DNA of 64,000 bases, taken from assembly GCA_963929915.1 (NCBI GenBank), contig CAWVJY010000005.1, positions 182,646-246,645 of the forward strand, read 5' to 3'. Position numbers and translations under genes: made by a program. Origin of the DNA: CAG-273 sp963929915 (lineage in GTDB: Bacteria; Bacillota; Clostridia; TANB77; CAG-508). Of the stretch, positions 62,192 through 64,000 are shown piece after piece. The notes below the pieces were generated by a model. The model was not told the DNA's origin and did not search any database. It worked only from the letters and a program-made list of their open reading frames with translations. Each line of letters starts with the position of its first letter. Positions within the stretch are counted from its first letter, which is position 1.

Positions 62192-62300
62192 TTGAAAAAC
62201 TTCGTCTTACGTCGTTAAACTCAAAATATTTCTTCGACATACAATATGTATAGTCTCATCAATATTTTTTCGTTTGCCTAGTAATACTCGTTTTTGAAAA
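62192..62300. repeat. r-operon intergenic repeat, copy 5, inverted (rplB-rplW)
   Basis: The reverse of the other four: AAAAACTTCGTCTTACGTCG, ATACAATATGTATAGTCTCA, GCCTAGTAATACTCGTTTTT. Opposite orientation with respect to transcription argues for a mobile or symmetric DNA element rather than a conserved leader RNA. Confidence 0.7.
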
Positions 62301-62542
62301 TTTCTCCCTCGCTTTCTTTATATATTTTTACGGATTTTTTCCTGCTCCGTATGGCAGATAAAGTTTATTTTCTGAGTTATCTCTCAATATCTTTTCCTGT
62401 TTTTAAAATAGGCTCTTCTTCTGGCATACCTATTAAGATTCTAGTTCCAATATCATTATCTTTTCCATTTTTAAATATTGGTTCTGTTTCAGGCAAGTCT
62501 ACTTTTATACTATTTCTAAATATACTTTCATTTTAATTCATA
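62301..62542 (-). other. Gap with a short degenerate coding-like stretch
   Basis: The reverse strand after the rplW stop contains SIKVDLPETEPIFKNGKD, then NDIGTRILIGMPEEEPILKTGKDIER and a stop, two similar repeats of about 22 residues. A stop codon (TAA) lies upstream and no start or ribosome site is present. It may be a fragment of a repetitive gene brought in with the neighbouring repeat. Not recognised. Confidence 0.3.
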
Positions 62543-62890
62543 TTAAGCCCCCATGAAGTGTTCAATACTATCTTTATACTTCTTAGAAACTTTTACTTCT
62601 TTTCCGCCTTTTCCAATGTATTTTAAATCTCCTGGGTTAGTGTCAATTGTAACAATTGCTTTTTTCCAATCTGGAGTTTTTCCAGATGTTCTTCCCATTC
62701 TCTTTTCTTTTCCTTTAACACTCATTGTGTTAACATCTAAAACTTTTACTTCAAAAAGTTTTTCTACTGCGTTTCTAATATCAATTTTAGTAGCTTTTTT
62801 GTTTACTCTAAAGGTATACTTTCCAGCTTGCAATTCATCATTACTTTTTTCTGTAATAACTGGAGCTATAATAATATCTTCTGGTTTCAT
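62543..62890 (-). CDS. rplW: 50S ribosomal protein L23
   Basis: 115 residues: KPEDIIIAPVITEKSNDELQ and YTFRVNKKATKIDIRNAVEKLFEVKVLDVNT are L23 hallmarks at the exit-tunnel docking site. The C-terminal part (KEVKVSKKYKDSIEHFMGA) is slightly extended. Confidence 0.97.
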   Translation of the reverse strand: MKPEDIIIAPVITEKSNDELQAGKYTFRVNKKATKIDIRNAVEKLFEVKVLDVNTMSVKGKEKRMGRTSGKTPDWKKAIVTIDTNPGDLKYIGKGGKEVKVSKKYKDSIEHFMGA

Positions 62891-63512
62891 TAAGCGTACA
62901 CCTCCTCTAATTTTTTAACAGTGTCTTCTGTTACTACTAGGTTTTTATGTTTTAATAAATCATATACATTAATAGTATCTACTCTAAGTGTTTTTACACC
63001 TTCTATGTTTCTTGCTGATTTTTGTACATTTTCATTACCTTCTGGTAATAGAATTACTGTTTTTCCTTCTAATTTTAAATTATTTAAAATTTTAGCCATT
63101 TCTTTTGTTTTGATTTCTTTAATTCTAAATGATCAACAACAGTTAATGCATTTTCTAATACTTTTGAACTTAATAATGATTTAATAGCAAGTCTTTTTTC
63201 TTTTTTATTTACAGTATAATTGTAAGAACGTGGTTTTGGTCCTAATGCGATTCCTCCACCTACCCAATGCGGTGCACGAATACTTCCTTGTCTTGCTCTA
63301 CCTGTACCTTTTTGTCTCCATGGTTTTCTACCACCACCAGAAACTTCTGCTCTTGTTTTGGTACTTTGTGTACCTTGTCTTTGATTAGCAAGGTAATTTA
63401 CTAACACGCTATGTACCACTGCTTCATTTGGTGTTAAACCAAATACTTCTTCTTTAAGATCTAAAGTTTTTACTTTTTTACCTTCTACATCATATACGTC
63501 TACTTTAGGCAT
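62890..63512 (-). CDS. rplD: 50S ribosomal protein L4, one-base deletion in an A-run
   Basis: Two frames join to a normal L4 of about 207 residues: MPKVDVYDVEGKKVKTLDL ... GGGRKPWRQKGTGRARQGS ... TVVDHLEL, then (after restoring one A near 63118) KEIKTKEMAKILNNLKLEGK and VKTLRVDTINVYDLLKHKNL. The missing base lies in an A homopolymer, unlike the CGG sites, and near the contig end, so a sequencing error is likely. Confidence 0.9.
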
Positions 63513-63526
63513 TTGTCTTTCCCTCC

Positions 63527-63984
63527 TTATTTACTTTTTACACTTGTTTTTAATTTTAAGATAGCACCTTTTGCTCCTGGTACACTACCTTTTACTAAAA
63601 TAACATTTTTATCTAAATCTACTTTTATAACTTCTAAGTTTTGGATAGTAATGGTTTGGTTACCCATATGTCCTGGTAGTTTTTTACCTTTGAAAACTCT
63701 ACCTGGAGTAGAAGTTGGTCCCATTGAACCTGGTCTTCTATGATACATAGAACCATGTCCCATTGGTCCTCTAGATTGTCCATGACGTTTAATAACACCT
63801 TGGAATCCTTTTCCTTTTGAAGTTCCTTGAATATCTAACTTTTCTCCTGCAACAAAAATATCTGCTTTTAATTCGTCTCCTACTTTTACATTTTCTAAAG
63901 AATCTACTCTAAATTCTCTTAAATGTTTTTTTGGAGTTAAGTTTACTTTTGTATAATGACCTTTTACTGGTTTGCTAACTTTAT
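63527..63984 (-). CDS. rplC: 50S ribosomal protein L3, C-terminal part
   Basis: The frame is open from the rplC stop at 63527 to about 63984 (VSKPVKGHYTKVNLTPKKHL ... GKGFQGVIKRHGQSRGPMGHGS ... SMGPTSTPGRVFKGKKLPGHMGN), about 150 residues of the usual 210. The N-terminus is outside. The final bases to 64000 do not continue the frame and match a sequencing barcode. Confidence 0.93.
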
Positions 63985-63985
63985 A

Positions 63986-64000
63986 ACACGCGATCTAGTG
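63986..64000. other. Residual long-read sample barcode (assembly artefact)
   Basis: The reverse complement CACTAGATCGCGTGT matches 15 of 16 bases of PacBio barcode bc1012 as I remember it (ACACTAGATCGCGTGT), and the rplC frame ends exactly there. The window therefore ends at a contig end. Confidence 0.7.

Overview
The window is AT-rich (coding DNA looks about 30% GC) and carries a spore-former's gene set: spoIVA, a gerA-type germinant receptor operon and sleB. With the classical clostridial order asp23-amaP-DUF2273-nusB-xseA-xseB-fhs, this points to an uncultured, probably gut-associated member of the Clostridia. That placement is inference. The last 15 bases (63986-64000) match, from memory, a PacBio sample barcode, so the right edge is probably a contig end from long-read data. 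The indels in rpsC and rplD next to it are best read as end-of-contig errors.

Layout. 1-3.7 kb: a partial small membrane protein, an aldose-epimerase-like gene and recG. 3.8-9.5 kb: an accessory stretch with two tandemly duplicated surface-protein genes (pilin-type N-terminus, formylglycine-enzyme/C-type-lectin fold at the C-terminus), a DUF2442/DUF4160 pair, a YoeB-like remnant and a KilA-N gene, ending at the tmRNA gene. 9.5-14.9 kb: two identical IS30-family copies in opposite orientation around tRNA-Trp, gtrA, an M23 peptidase, a zinc-ribbon protein and efp. 15-36.5 kb: housekeeping genes read leftwards (pepP, prepilin peptidase, yqeG, sleB, fhs, xseB/A, nusB, asp23 cluster, fmt, def, priA, a toxin-antitoxin pair, gmk, rpoZ, remA, yicC, rsmE, dprA, folD, an Rpn nuclease). 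37-38.3 kb: a third pilin/lectin gene. 38.5-44.8 kb: spoIVA and gerA-gerB-gerC, read rightwards. 44.9-64 kb: rnr, secG and the long ribosomal-protein operon from rplQ and rpoA back to rplC, with map, adk, secY, infA and rpmJ inside it.

The strongest observation is a recoding signal. Eight genes (nine sites) between 4 and 44 kb break frame at a single in-phase CGG codon. In every case skipping the C gives a glycine codon (GGA or GGT) and restores the full conserved protein. They include PriA (inside Walker A), Fmt, DprA, RsmE, GerC, an M23 peptidase (twice), DUF4160 and one pilin/lectin gene. By eye, CGG is otherwise absent as a sense codon except at codon 2 of one small gene of unknown function. 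CGG in the other two phases is common and harmless. This looks like systematic +1 decoding over an unassigned or starved CGG codon, or a quadruplet-reading tRNA.

The second theme is surface variation. The two neighbouring pilin/lectin genes differ in their last ~50 codons almost only at codon positions 1 and 2 of AAC-like codons, with a conserved hairpin after the stop, as in diversity-generating-retroelement target genes. No reverse transcriptase lies in the window. The third copy carries an (AG)11 tract between its start codon and prepilin signal that currently throws it out of frame, the arrangement of a phase-variable switch. A prepilin peptidase at 16.2-16.9 kb could process all three.
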